NCBI RefSeq assembly: GCF_037975245.1
Contig: NC_092569.1
Coordinates: 15,623,501 to 15,687,500 of the forward strand
Length of the DNA stretch: 64,000 nt
Direction of reading: 5' to 3'
DNA from: Apostichopus japonicus
Taxonomy: Eukaryota; Echinodermata; Holothuroidea; Aspidochirotida; Stichopodidae
Shown piece after piece: positions 1 through 11,700 of the stretch (the first letter of the stretch is position 1; each line of letters begins with the position of its first letter). A model generated the notes under the pieces. It saw only the letters and a program-made list of their open reading frames with translations, was not told where the DNA came from and did not search any database. The position numbers and the translations under genes were made by a program.

Positions 1-649
1 ACGTACGGTACCGTGAAATAATTGATCAGTCGACAGATGATATGATCATGTTTTTCAGAAGAGAGCTATTAATTTATTTCACATCCACATGACACCATAG
101 CACCACGTTACTTTTTAGTCCTTAAAAGGAGTGTGTCATTATTTTAACTTCTGAGCATGCTGTCGTTGACTTGACACTACGTTTTACGATACATCCGTCA
201 CAGTGTTATACTAAATTTACTGCTGTGGTCTATCAAGTCAAAAAGGAAACAGAAAAAGGGGAAAATATTTCAAGTTTTCTTTTAAAGACAAGATAGATTG
301 GATGGAAAGTTTGCTGGTCACTAAATATTCCGTACTGTTTATAACTCTCTCATTTGAAGCAGTCAAGCTGTCGTAACCACATCTGCCGGGAATTAGGTTA
401 AGTTAACGTACTAACAAGGGGCCTAAGCGATCTGCAATTGTGTGATCACAAAGTTCAGCAATCCCCCCGAGCCGGACACACGCACACCAGTCAGTCCAGC
501 TTCCCCGTTTGGTCTTAATTGTCGCCACAAAACAATACTTCAGATTTATTAGAAAATTAGGTAACAGTTCCACATGCATTCATATTTTTGAGATCCAGGA
601 AATCTCCGACTCTCGATTAAGAAAGTTAAACTACAAATATAAAGTAAAC
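1..649 (-). promoter_or_regulatory. 5' flank of an off-window B-type FReD gene
   Basis: No gene is visible here. Positions 1-390 align, with about 85% identity by eye, to 34070-34420, the sequence just upstream of exon 1 of gene B1; positions 510-649 align to 35690-35830. By that alignment, exon 1 of another minus-strand B-type gene should end roughly 100-200 bases to the left of position 1. I see no clear TATA box. The claim rests on the alignment alone, since the exon itself is outside the window. Confidence 0.6.
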
Positions 650-997
650 TTAAAGAGGCCATGACACGAAAAATCCAACTCATCGAGAGTAACTTCCTCT
701 GAATCCATGAGAAAATCTATGTTCAAAACTATCCTCAACACCTTGAAAACCTCAAGGACTAATTAGTAATTAACGTTTTAATATTCGCATCCGAAAATAG
801 ATATCTGAGAATGCGATTTCACAACAAGACAATGATGACGTCATGTTAGGAACACACGTGCAAAGCTCAGGCATGTATCGGATGCGCGACGATCATACCG
901 TTCCATATACAGTACACGCACATTTACACTGAGAGAACAACCACTGTATTATGCTATATCGTTAGAAATTTCAAGTTTGTTTTACAACTGTTGTAAA

Positions 998-1199
998 CTA
1001 TCCGAGAGAAATGCCGGTCCGTTGTGTTGTTGGGGCTGCATAAATATCATTACCCATGCAATTAGCCTTCATCCATGGCTGAAGGACGAAAAAAAACACG
1101 GCGATTATGACCAAGTTAGTGCACAACACCAGCGCCGATTTCACTGGACCTAGCCAGTATGCAGCTCCGAATGAAGCGAACACTTCACGGAAGCATACT
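998..1199 (-). other. Possible last exon with one membrane segment, inside the TTAA element
   Basis: The minus strand is open for about 66 codons and ends at a stop at 998-1000. It contains a strongly hydrophobic stretch (VLCTNLVIIAVFFFVLQP) that could be a transmembrane helix. A possible AG acceptor lies near 1200, but the sequence before it is purine-rich and is a poor polypyrimidine tract. No partner exon is obvious. It may be a captured gene fragment, the last exon of a gene within the element, or chance. I do not recognise a family. Confidence 0.2.
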
Positions 1200-3207
1200 A
1201 CGATCCCTCCTTTTTGTTATGAAATAAAACAAATGGACTTTAACGGTTCGACATAAAAAAGTCATTCTTCTGTCAAGTAATCCACAAAAAACTACTCTGA
1301 AGACCAGATCGGGGAACAGAAAACCTCCAATGGGGCAAGTGGCGATCCTTAGGAGGTAGCGCGCCGAGCACTAGTAGTACTATAGTATTAGCGTTACTAC
1401 ACTGAAGTCGCAATAGACGAAGAGATTTTACTGTATCATCTAAATTAACACCCCCTTCATTGCTCTATTGTATACTAATAAGCTATGAGGTTAACTTCAG
1501 AAGCGATGGGTTACATCTTCTTGTGAACAAATCTCAGTGCCCCAATTTATTTCTGGAATATGCTGGATCAGTTAATTATGGCAATAATTTCTTATTCCTA
1601 TTCCAGGAAAACCATTTATTATGTTGTGGAGGGAGTGGGGGTAATGGGGATGGGTCAAAATAGGTAGGTAAAAAGATTTTATTCCAAAGGTTGTTTAATT
1701 AAATCTCAAAGCGATTTATTTTAAAGTCACAGAGCCAAAAATTCACACAACATAGTTCAAGTGTTAAATCATTGAACAAAATTTATTCAATATCAGTTCT
1801 AGACAGTCATTCTGGACAATCTGAACTAACATTAACAACAATCATTGTATTATATGACATAAAAGTAAAACTGTACTTTCCATAAACATTATCATTCTTA
1901 AATTACACTAATGTAATTTGTGACATCAAAGGAGGTTAAAAGAAAACAACTTACATGAATTTTTTGCTTTAAGCCTACAAAGCAGTTGCATGTCCATCGC
2001 TATCAATCGTTGTTGTGACAAATTAATTAGAATAATCCAGAAGCAAATACAATACAGGGTTATTTAAACCAAGAAACACTGCACGACGCAACTCACATGC
2101 AAAAATGTTACCCACGCACGACGACACGTACAACACTGATGGGCAATGTGAAACACAGCATCACACGCATTAAAACAATCGAAGACCATTAACAGGGTGT
2201 ACTGCTGAGTTTTTGAAGAAAGACTACAAAACAAACCAACTGCTGCTGAAGAAACAGTCTAAACATTCAAGAGTTCTGCTGACTCCATTGGTCTTTATTA
2301 TGACTTTTCTGTCAAATATCATTGGTGATATGGATATTTTGGCTTCCAGATTAAAGGTACGAATCAAACGAGGTAAATGCCCCTAAAAAGGTCAATGCCC
2401 GTTCCCTTATGCACATTTTATATGACATCACGGTCACGCCAATACTTGTGTCCAAATGCTTCAAAACATGCCTTTTCTTTTATTGTTGATGTTGGGTCTG
2501 GAAAATAACCTTTTCATCCTGAATTAAAAGTCTTGAATTTCAATATATCAACACTGAGGGAACCCTGACGGATTGATAATCCAACACAATCGTAGTTTAG
2601 AAAGGCTTCCTATACAATGAGTTTTCTCCTGGCAACTTGAATCCAGTGTAATGACCATTGGCTGGAAAATCACTTCTGATCCTTTGGACTGCACATGATG
2701 GTAGCACAACCCTGACGTGTCTTGCTAGGAACCCCAAGTATCATTGAACCTGTTGACCGTAGGCTATGTATCTGTACTGCCTGGGAAAAAAATTTATGAA
2801 AGTTCAAAATGTATTAATGTTGGCCATGATGTCCACAATAACAAGCAGGCACACAATGTACAGTTATGGTTACATTTGTTGTGATTTTACACCTTCCATG
2901 TATCATGAAACATTCTTTTGTTTCAGAAAATTGATTTGCAAAACTCCAGGCCAAAGTACTAGCCAAGTAATAATGAGTATGAAATAACACATATGCCTAC
3001 CTAGCATGGCTGCATAATGCAACTTACATCCCCGAGCCAAACTTTCAGTATGCAACCAACCCTACTAGTACTACACACTCTACATATGGGTTGTAAGTTA
3101 CCGTAACACAACGCACAATACGGTTTAGGGTGTTCCGCGAATTCCAACAACACATGCACAAAATGGACTGGATTTTGTTTTTAAATGCTTCGTTAATAAA
3201 TTCTTAC

Positions 3208-3482
3208 CACGTTGTATGTTCCTTGCAATGGTTTCGAACGGATTTCTTCTTCGATATGTTGTGGAGCTTCAATTTCGGCTCGTTTAACAGGCTCGAACTG
3301 ATACGGTTCTAACACCTCCGCTCCACCCTCAGCGTTCGGTTCAATATTGGAATGATCATCGCCTTCACTCTCTGCTTCGAATATGAGAAAGGGCACTCTA
3401 ATTATAGCCCAATTTCACTGCCTAGTGAAGAACCATAATCACTTTGAACTTCGGTTGCCGCATTTGGCTCTGGATCCGCCAT
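3208..3482 (-). pseudogene. Fragment resembling the 5' exon of P2X7-intracellular-domain-like proteins
   Basis: Reading from ATG at 3480-3482 on the minus strand gives an acidic start (MADPEPNAATEVQSDYGSS) and then a stop after about 26 codons. A different frame then continues with ESEGDDHSNIEPN and the motif EPYQFEPV, up to a GTAAG donor at 3203-3207. Short proteins with this kind of opening and an EPYxFEP motif are, as I recall them, expanded in marine invertebrates and precede a Cys-rich domain like the intracellular domain of P2X7. The frame break and the absence of the Cys-rich exon suggest a decayed fragment carried by the TTAA element. The family assignment is from memory and is tentative. 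Confidence 0.35.
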
Positions 3483-4775
3483 TTCACAGGAAATTTTGAT
3501 TTGATATCGCACTTGTGATCGGTGTTTTGTTTAGTAACTACTAGTGGTATGTGTACTTGTCTACTGTGTACGTGAATGGTACCGTAGCAGCGACAACAAA
3601 TATGTGTTCAAAACGTGACGTCACATGACGTCATGCGAATCGGAAAATTTTCGAGTAAACAAAGTTTCAAACGCCGAAAAGGGTAAATTCATTCTCAATT
3701 TTCGACTTGAAAAATCAAGTTTTAAACTGGCAGATTGGTTGATACATGTTTTAGAGAACATTCTTTGATGGATCCCAAAAATATAGGACTTTGAAATTTT
3801 CGTGTCATGGCCACTTTAAGGGATATATTTTGATCCTAGAGAGGAGTTAAATCGTTAACCACGTGTATGTGATATAATCAATGAATAGGTTCACTGCCAA
3901 ATACGCTGAAAGACAAGGTATAAGGTAATATCAATAATATGATATAACTCTATCTTTTAGGGTTTTCACACTAGAGCTCTGCTCCCCTGTCGGCCCCTGT
4001 GTTCCTGTCACAACCATCTTAAGTTTTTAACTTAATGCAAAATAAATCAACAACATACAACACAGCACAGACAAGCACTGCTTTAGACCTCAGAACAAAT
4101 TAATCAACCGTCGAAGGTGCATTAGAAATAATGAAAGTGTAATACAAATAGTAATAAATAGCCGATGGAAATAGGCTAGACAAAACTTAGCCTTAATTCC
4201 TTGTGCATTTGAAATTCAATACCGTTTCACTGAACAAATTATCCAACATAACCATATGTAGAGGAAGGACGCCATTTTCGGCCACCCTGGTTATGCCTGG
4301 TAAGTTTTTCCGGGTGCCAAGAATATGAGGAAGTTAACCACGTGGAGATTAACGTAGAAGTCACGTCAATCGCTAGTGTCATATATAACAGTTATGAAAT
4401 TACCTGAATATACAAGTTATATTTCAGTTAAGGCTACATTTATTAACATAATATCTGATATGAATACCCTATACAGGCCTAGTAATTACACATTTGTTGA
4501 TCATAAGCCATAAAATACAGTTTTACGATAACATTAAATTAAAACCTAATGTAGGATCTGATTTTCATATTGTATAACATCTTTCGTATTCACTGTTTCC
4601 ATGCACACTGTAAACTCACGTGCACGTACTGTGTGACATCTAGGACACTCTGGACTTGATGCAGTTCTTCTTAATCTATGGATGCTCATAGACACCTTCA
4701 AACGGTTGTAAAAAAAAAAAACTATTTATCATTCCCACGGCTACAGTCTGGTTCAAATAGCCTGGTTCAAATTGT

Positions 4776-5010
4776 GGAGTGTTAGCTCAGTGGTTAACGC
4801 CGGTGCCTTCCAATCATAAGGCCCCCGGTTCGAGTCACTCCAAGATTAATGTATGTTGTCCAGTTACAGAGTTGTTGACAATTGACAATTCATAATCACG
4901 GACGTTAAATATGAATGTAAGAGACTGACTTCGGTCAGCTTGCGGATTTGATAAGCCAATGAGGCTTCTTCGCGAGTTCCTGCTTGCAGGAGGATCTAAT
5001 ATACAAATAA
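4776..5010 (+). repeat. tRNA-derived SINE, copy 1
   Basis: The head contains a box A-like TTAGCTCAGTGG and a box B-like GGTTCGAGTCACTCC at the spacing of an internal Pol III promoter. A non-tRNA body follows, with CTTCGGTCAGCTTGCGG and GCTTCTTCGCGAGTTCC. The T-stem and acceptor do not pair, so it is not a working tRNA gene. The same element stands at the matching place in all four spacers, so it was present before the array expanded. Confidence 0.65.
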
Positions 5011-7639
5011 ATATTGTTTTGCCGGATTGTTTAATCCACATCGATATATTCTGCATATCAGGAATAAGTTACTTGCAGTAAGTCGAGTCTCCAACCCTTA
5101 TTGTTTGTTCATACATTTGTTCATGTCATTTTTTCCATACAGATCACAAATCTCTAGTAGAGATTATTTCTTTATGTTTATTTATGTTATTCGGGGCTTC
5201 AATGATCTGTATCACTCTTTATGTACTATTAATTTATTAATTTAAAGGGTATTTAATGGATAAATTGATATTGTATAGTTCACCAGAAAAATAGGTTAGC
5301 TGGAATATATTGAAACTTATCTTGAAAAGGAATTTGGCAAGTTTACAAAGTCTTAATGATCCGTGACCAGTACGACGATGATGAGAAATTCCATAAATTA
5401 TGTCCAGCTGAATAGACTGTACACTTTATTTTAGGAAACAGGTGTTATTTTGACACAAAACTTGCTAAATAGGACAGCTTGCGTTTAAATGGAGAAATTA
5501 TATTTTACATTTCTAAAGAGTCACCGATAAGATATTCCCATGGTGTAGTAGTGTTTACTATTTATTCTTGAAGTACTCGATGGAGCTAGAAGGGAAGTAA
5601 GAGATTGTTAATCGATAATTCAAATTTCCCCGATGACTAAACATGTATATTTATCTGTACATTGCATACCGGCCAGGCAGTGGACGATGTTCGCAGTGTA
5701 AATCAGTGATGCCCTTGTAAAGAAAGGCTCATTTATGTTTCATATTTATTTATTTGACTGAAAAGCTGATACATATAAGATAAGCACCGCCGGTGCCTTG
5801 TTTTGTTGATACATTCACTCAGCAGTTACTGATGGAGCAAAATCATAAGTTTTCCCAGACTCTAGATTTAAGCGTTGGTAAGGCGTTGGTCTGTCGCCTA
5901 TGATCGATTTAGCTCAGTGCGCGTGAGCTTTCCTAGCAAAGTAATCTCTAAAGAAATGGAAATAGGGGGTTGCATAGGTAAGTGCTAAGTTTAGTTTTGG
6001 AGGACAATTCTGTCAAGCTCTTCGCCAACACTTAATTTATTGAAAATTAAAATAAAGAGTCATACTTCAAAAAATCATAATAACTATATTTTATACTTTA
6101 AAAGCTTTGGCATGTGCCTGAGGTTTTGTCAACGAACGAAACTTATTGTTTGCTTTTGTTAACATTTGTTTACTATTGATTTCTCCTTGTTTCCCTTTAT
6201 TCCACTAATTTGTTTTTGTTCCCCTTGTTTTCAAAGTTGGCCTACTAGCTTCCCTAAATAAATAACATTTACAAATTGTCATTTAATAATAAAATATTTC
6301 TACACCTTCTGTAAGAAAGTATCAACTGTTCAACTAGACAAATGACCTTGCTATTGTTGAAGTTAAAAACTTACTAGATGAAAATTCAGTCAACGAAATA
6401 TACTCCTTCATTATCCAAATTGTCCAGATGTGTTTAACCAGCTAGTGGAATATGGGAATGGTTTGGTGTGCAGAAAGGGTTGGGTTGCGGTCAAGGGGTT
6501 GGGGTAGGAGCAAGGATAATTTAAGCTTGATTTACATATTTCTTCAAACTTTGGCTTTGTTTGTGGGTCTAATTTGAAAGATTGCTGATGTTAACTGTAC
6601 AGTAGTACTATATTAAACCTTTCATGTTTTTCTGGCACGGATTTCTGGCATAGATTTTTCCTTCAATGTAAGGAAATTTTATTGCACATTAATCCTGATA
6701 CGACTAAATGTAAACGTCATAAAACTTGGCTGCAAAAGACCTTCTGCTTATTTAGCAATAAAGAAAGCGCCTCCACCTAGGATTTGATAAATGAGTGGTG
6801 TGTGAATGGGTCCTTGAATGCGAACCCTCATACAACAGCGTAGATTAGTACCGGGATCTGTTGGTGGGCGACTTCGATAATGGTTCGAGAGCTCCATACT
6901 ACCTTGTTGATTGTGGTTGCCAAAATGTAGAAACACACTGCTAACATTCCTCCCATCTACATAAACATGTTGTTATGTTCGTACCTTTTCCCTAAATAGT
7001 CTGATACGGTTCACTGTCACAGATCAAATGTTCAAACACAATACGGCAGACATCATCTCATACACATATGATCACAAACGTGACTAAAAACAGAAAGACA
7101 GAATATTGTACAGTGCATAAATATGTAATATGTAAGCCTATGTATGCTACAACCTAAAAAGTGTTGACACTTGTTCAACATTGTTTCAAAAGTTGCAAAA
7201 TACGGCACCATTTTACATTCCAACACATCCAAACACCAATGAGGGTGGTTTCGCACATGACCCTTATGTATCCCACACCCATAAAAGACGGGTCTTTTAA
7301 TGCAACATTACTACATATTGAGTGCCCAAAAATTCAAGATTAATGACAAGATGATACTTCATATCATATTTAGTGAGTGTATGAATTACATTCTAAGAAT
7401 TGATAGGTAATATAATATCATATTTGATTTGATTGTTTCGATTTAAAAAAAAGAAGAAGGTTGCAATAGCCGAAGCTAGTTGTCTGATAAAATATATATG
7501 TTTTGAACAATTTGGAATGAGCAAAGAATTCATGTGTAATTCCTAATTACAAAAGATAAAATCTAGTGTGGTCTCTAACTTGGGCTTTCTATATCAGTGA
7601 TTATACAAGAATGGTTATATAGTTATCGTCACCAATTAC

Positions 7640-7710
7640 GGGATCAATAGTTTAGTTAGAAGAGGTCAGGGTTTACAATCCTCGGGTCATTGGCTCGAAC
7701 CCGGTTCTAT
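7640..7710 (+). repeat. tRNA-like relic, copy 1
   Basis: This is a tRNA-like segment with a box A resemblance (ATAGTTTAGTTAGAAGAGG) and a damaged box B (GGCTCGAACCC). The counterpart at 53865 keeps a perfect GGTTCGAATCC. The acceptor arms do not pair, so it is either a SINE head or a tRNA pseudogene. Confidence 0.4.
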
Positions 7711-8248
7711 AAAAAAGATAATATGTGCTAAATTTAAATTTGTTAATATTCCCACATTGAGCAAGATACTTGACACAAACATACAAATAAAAAACATCTC
7801 CATTTGCGTTTACCCTGGTTTTCATATTTCAGAGACGTACCTTGTTCAGATGTCAAGATGATTGGGAAGTAAATAAAAACATAAAAAAAAATAATTGGGA
7901 AGACAATCAAATAAAGAAATATTTAAAGTTATTTTCAATACTAAGTGCATGTTTGTTATTCAGAGATAAAAAGAAATCACACTCAAACCTAGTTAAGTTC
8001 TCAGAAAGGGTTTTTTGTATTTTAAGTTTAGAACTTTGAGTTTTGAACTTTTGCAAGAAGTTTGCAGGAATGTTTTAAAATTTACTATACTAAAAGCGTG
8101 ATGAACTTCATATTTGCATTTATGTGACCTTGTGACCTTACATTGATTTGAAGCATTGTGTACGTCTTACTTCAGCCGGTATACATATCAAACATCGTTA
8201 ACAAAATAAGATACAACACAGTAAGTATATTATCTTAGTACTGTCACA

Positions 8249-8254
8249 TTTATT
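8249..8254 (-). promoter_or_regulatory. Candidate poly(A) signal of gene A1
   Basis: AATAAA on the minus strand, about 300 bases past the canonical stop at 8554-8556. The same hexamer in the same context (TGTCACATTTATTC on the plus strand) is kept behind all four genes, which makes it a credible polyadenylation signal. Confidence 0.5.
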
Positions 8255-8553
8255 CGTATAATACATATAAATGATTAACACTTAAGTTATGACACTCGGT
8301 GATGACAAACATGTGTTATTATTACTATGGACCTGTATGAAGCTTTCCCAGTAAATCATAGGTACAAAGTGCACAACGACATTCGTTTGGTCTCAATTTA
8401 TGATGAGACAAGAAACAAAACCTAACATTGTTGCTGATGGGTGATTTACTGGTATCGTAAGTTGCCTCATAAACATAATACAACTTTTTGAAACCGTTTC
8501 TCTGTAGCGTTAAATAGCTATGCGAGTCCGTATTCTTCGATATCTTAACAAAA

Positions 8554-8798
8554 TCAGGAGCGAGGCCGAATTTTCATTTCTGTGGACTGTATGTTGTAAA
8601 GACCGCCAGGGAAGTTATACCAGTAAATGGTATAGGCGACGCCACTGTATGGCGCGTTGAGATCAGAGTGATAGGAACTACCGAACCACCATGCGCTCTG
8701 AGTATTGACATGGCTTGCCCAGTTCTCACTTTAAGCATCGTTGTCACGGTCACGTGTAGAGAACTGAAGTCCGTTGTGATAGTTCATTGCATCGTATC
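8554..8798 (-). CDS. A1 exon 8: C-terminal part of FReD2, with nonsense codon
   Basis: Begins after acceptor TTCCGCAG, completing a Gly codon, and reads YDAMNYHNGLQFSTRDRDND, the typical FReD calcium-site region. TAA at 8731-8733 follows. Beyond it, 58 more codons stay in frame and contain SAWWFGSS, LNAPYSG and the typical end TEMKIRPRS before TGA at 8554. The two cysteines of the second FReD disulfide, present in B1 and B2, are Trp and Ser here. Confidence 0.85.
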
Positions 8799-11700
8799 CT
8801 GCGGAAGCAAGGAAAAGGTCCTGATAGGTACATTGTTAACTGCCCTTTGAACAATATTTATGAGTGGTTCAGACTAGCCATCAAACCAAATGTTATCATT
8901 CGGTTATAATAAACATTTTCATAAAATATTAATTATACTTATCATCACACGTTGGTTAAAAGTAAATTGTTGTCTATTGGTTTACAGCGCTTTATTTCCA
9001 TTTTTTATTTCATTAACATATTCTCATTGAGACTAGGTGGAAAGTAGCATTTGAATGTCTCCAGTGCGTTTATACACATACAACCCTACCTACCCTATAG
9101 ACGTAACCCTTCTAACTACGCTAACCTACTCTTACATAGATTCATATGACAAGATTTCGTATTTTGCTGTATCTATACCGAAAGTCGTGAAAGATACGAT
9201 AAGGAATTTTGTTACTTGTAAATTAGTTGTGTGAAGTCTACAATTTTGATTTTCATTAATCAATCAACTATAATTAAGGCAACTAAAAAAATTGTATATT
9301 ATGATTCTTTTCCGGTTTTATTTGATTAGATCCTCTAACCTAAACTTTATGATCTAAACTATGAATGGGACTTTTATCATATTAACCTCTGAAGGTCCCT
9401 GCATCCATCACAACGATTAAAGTATAGGAAAATGGTCGCTTATACATAATACTTTGTTGCTTCTGTTTATATTCTGATGTTATAGTTATACCTCCGTCTA
9501 TTCCACATTATGTTTTATATTATTTACCACTGTATTCATAAAGAATTTTTTTGGTATCTCGCATGTGGACTTGGAAATATTATTTTAAGATGTTAAATAT
9601 ACATGCTTACCTACAATCAATTTTTACTTCCCATAAGTCTTAAACGGAATATTACGTGATTAGGAATGACCTATAATATCGTTTTTGAAGTTAGAAAGTA
9701 GTTCTGTGGATTATCACGAATACATTGCACTCTAGTGGTGCATCACAGGCTGTATCGGTCGATACACATACGCTGATAAACAGCTTCCGAGATCGAATCT
9801 GTCATGAGTTTTGTTTAGATGTTTTCCGAGGTGTATAGGAAAACAAAATTTGTTGGATTCAGCGTTCCCCTTATTTTCCTCAAACAGCTCGCAAGTGTCA
9901 CATTTCAAAACATACTACAGCATATTTTGATGACAAAATTTAGCCCTTGTCGCGTCTGTTTTATTATAACTTTTCCGTGTAGTATTTGACAAGTGCCCAT
10001 TTGACAAGTGCTGCAAAAGATAGGATATTGTAATTACAATATACCTTTGTCGACAACAATTTTGAAAATATTGAATTTGGTGGGACAAAACGCACAGGGG
10101 ATACATTTTGTGGGAATATTTTGAGGTAATGTTGTGGTCTGCCACTCAAACCAAGTCACATGTACAACAATCCCCCCCCCCCCCCCAACACATGACAATC
10201 AAAGCAAAGAAGCCACTGTTGGCTTTTTCGCACAATAGTTAGAATAATTGTAACAATAATTACAATTGTACAGGATAGTTTTCCGCACCTAACCATAACT
10301 TCCGTTTAGCGGATTGTTTGTTATGTCGTAAATTCATATCAGATCAGCTTCAAGTAGACACATATAATAATTTAAGTATCTGTTTTGTAAACAGAAGTAG
10401 AAGAATCACTCACCTACTGTACTTGAAGAATCGTAACCACTGACACTGAGTCTGAAATTTGTATCCACATCGCCCACGCTGAAGGAGCTATACTTAGCAT
10501 AGTAATGTTGCCCAGATTTGGAATCGAATTCAATCCTCAGCTCATATTCGCCTTGGCTCGTCAATGCTGCAAGTTTATCATTGCCAAGCCAGAAGTTGCC
10601 GTCTACAGATCCGAAACCCTCTCTGTATTCATTCCAGTATCTGTAAAAACTCAAACTACTGTCAACACGTCGCTGGAAAACCTGTAATTATAGGAATATA
10701 AACAAGAAAGAAGACCTATTAATCAACGAATTAAGCGACATTACAAGATGTTTGTATTTTTCCACTTTTTGCGACCCTCAAAAAGCTTATTCAGTTTACA
10801 GATTTTTCTTGTCAGCATTGGTACCAATAACCCACCGATCTGAGAAAAGAGTCTCATCTTAGATAATATTTCTACTTTATGAACACTCAGACTATCGTTC
10901 GCAAGCAGAAATAATAATATTTAAGACGAATGTTCTCATGTCTAACTCATTATCATCAAACAATTTGTAAACTGTTTCAAGTAAGTTTAGTTTTTAAGAT
11001 GTATTTTATCTTTGAAAGTTAAAAGTAAGATAAAAATACTGATATTACTTAACAAAAAAAAATAATAATGTCATCAGTGACAAGAAAAGATCAGTTACTC
11101 AGTTTGGTTAATCTTTGAATATGAAAACTAAAGATACATACCAACCAACCACCTCCATCTATGACGTCACACGTGACTTGAAATGGTTCGTCTGTCCACC
11201 CAGCTGGTTGTATAAGTTGAATACTGTTAGAGCTCTCTCCAATAAATGCTTGGCAGTCTGATGCAGTGGCCCGATCACATTGGACCCCGTCTCCAGTGTA
11301 TCCTGCATTACAGTAACACTGTAATAAGCCTTGTCGTTCCTCACAGTTACCATTGGGACTGCACTGGTATGTGTCATCACAGCTTAGCAGATCACTGTTG
11401 CAAGAACATCGCTTAGTACAAGAAGGGTTCACGTATTCATCACCTTCCTGTGACGAAAGAAACCGTTATAGAACTTGATATGAAAATGTGTGATTATGAC
11501 ATTGTGGTAGGCTCTTTCTTTATGTAGATGGGTAAAACGGTCATTGATAATCGTTTCTATCCGCCTAACTATATGTTTGATGTTAACGTAAAGTTACTAC
11601 TAAAATCAAATATATTACTTAGTAATTTTTTGGATTAGGGTCTAAATAAGTTTAATTGTAATTGTTTGAACGATTAAAGTTGCGTAATCACAGATCATTT

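Larger units (their letters stand above)
650..3819. mobile_element. 3.16 kb insertion with inverted ends and TTAA target duplications
   Basis: TTAA stands at 650-653 and again at 3816-3819. The element between them (654-3815) begins AGAGGCCATGACACG and ends with the reverse complement AGTGGCCATGACACG, a terminal inverted repeat of about 19 bases with one mismatch. The equivalent position in the next repeat unit, near 35833, has a single TTAA with the same flanks, so this is a clean empty site. TTAA duplication is characteristic of piggyBac-type transposition, but the termini do not begin CCC as in typical piggyBac ends, and I find no transposase. It is best called a non-autonomous TTAA element, or one carrying foreign sequence. 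Copies of TGACGTCA lie near both ends (836-843, 3616-3623, 3626-3633). Confidence 0.75.
3820..8248. other. Spacer between the B-type 5' flank and gene A1
   Basis: No coding gene is supported. The stretch contains a tRNA-derived SINE (4776-5010), a tRNA-like relic (7640-7710) and a pyrimidine-rich tract near 6170-6240. Several short open frames here recur at 36-40 kb only because the whole spacer is duplicated; none has a splice context or a recognisable domain. From about 4712 onward the sequence is almost identical to 36735 onward, whereas 3820-4700 is only about 95% identical to its counterpart. Confidence 0.6.

Noticed and set aside
650-3819. Retroelement or reverse transcriptase gene in the insertion
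   Set aside because: No reverse transcriptase, integrase or transposase motif, no LTRs and no poly-A tail; the ends are inverted repeats with TTAA.
7053-7256. Open frame conserved at 39077-39280
   Set aside because: Conserved only because the spacer is duplicated with near identity; no domain, splice context or codon pattern supports it.
10505-10687. Plus-strand open frames over FReD exons (also 26429, 42496, 57569)
   Set aside because: Antisense shadows of real minus-strand exons.
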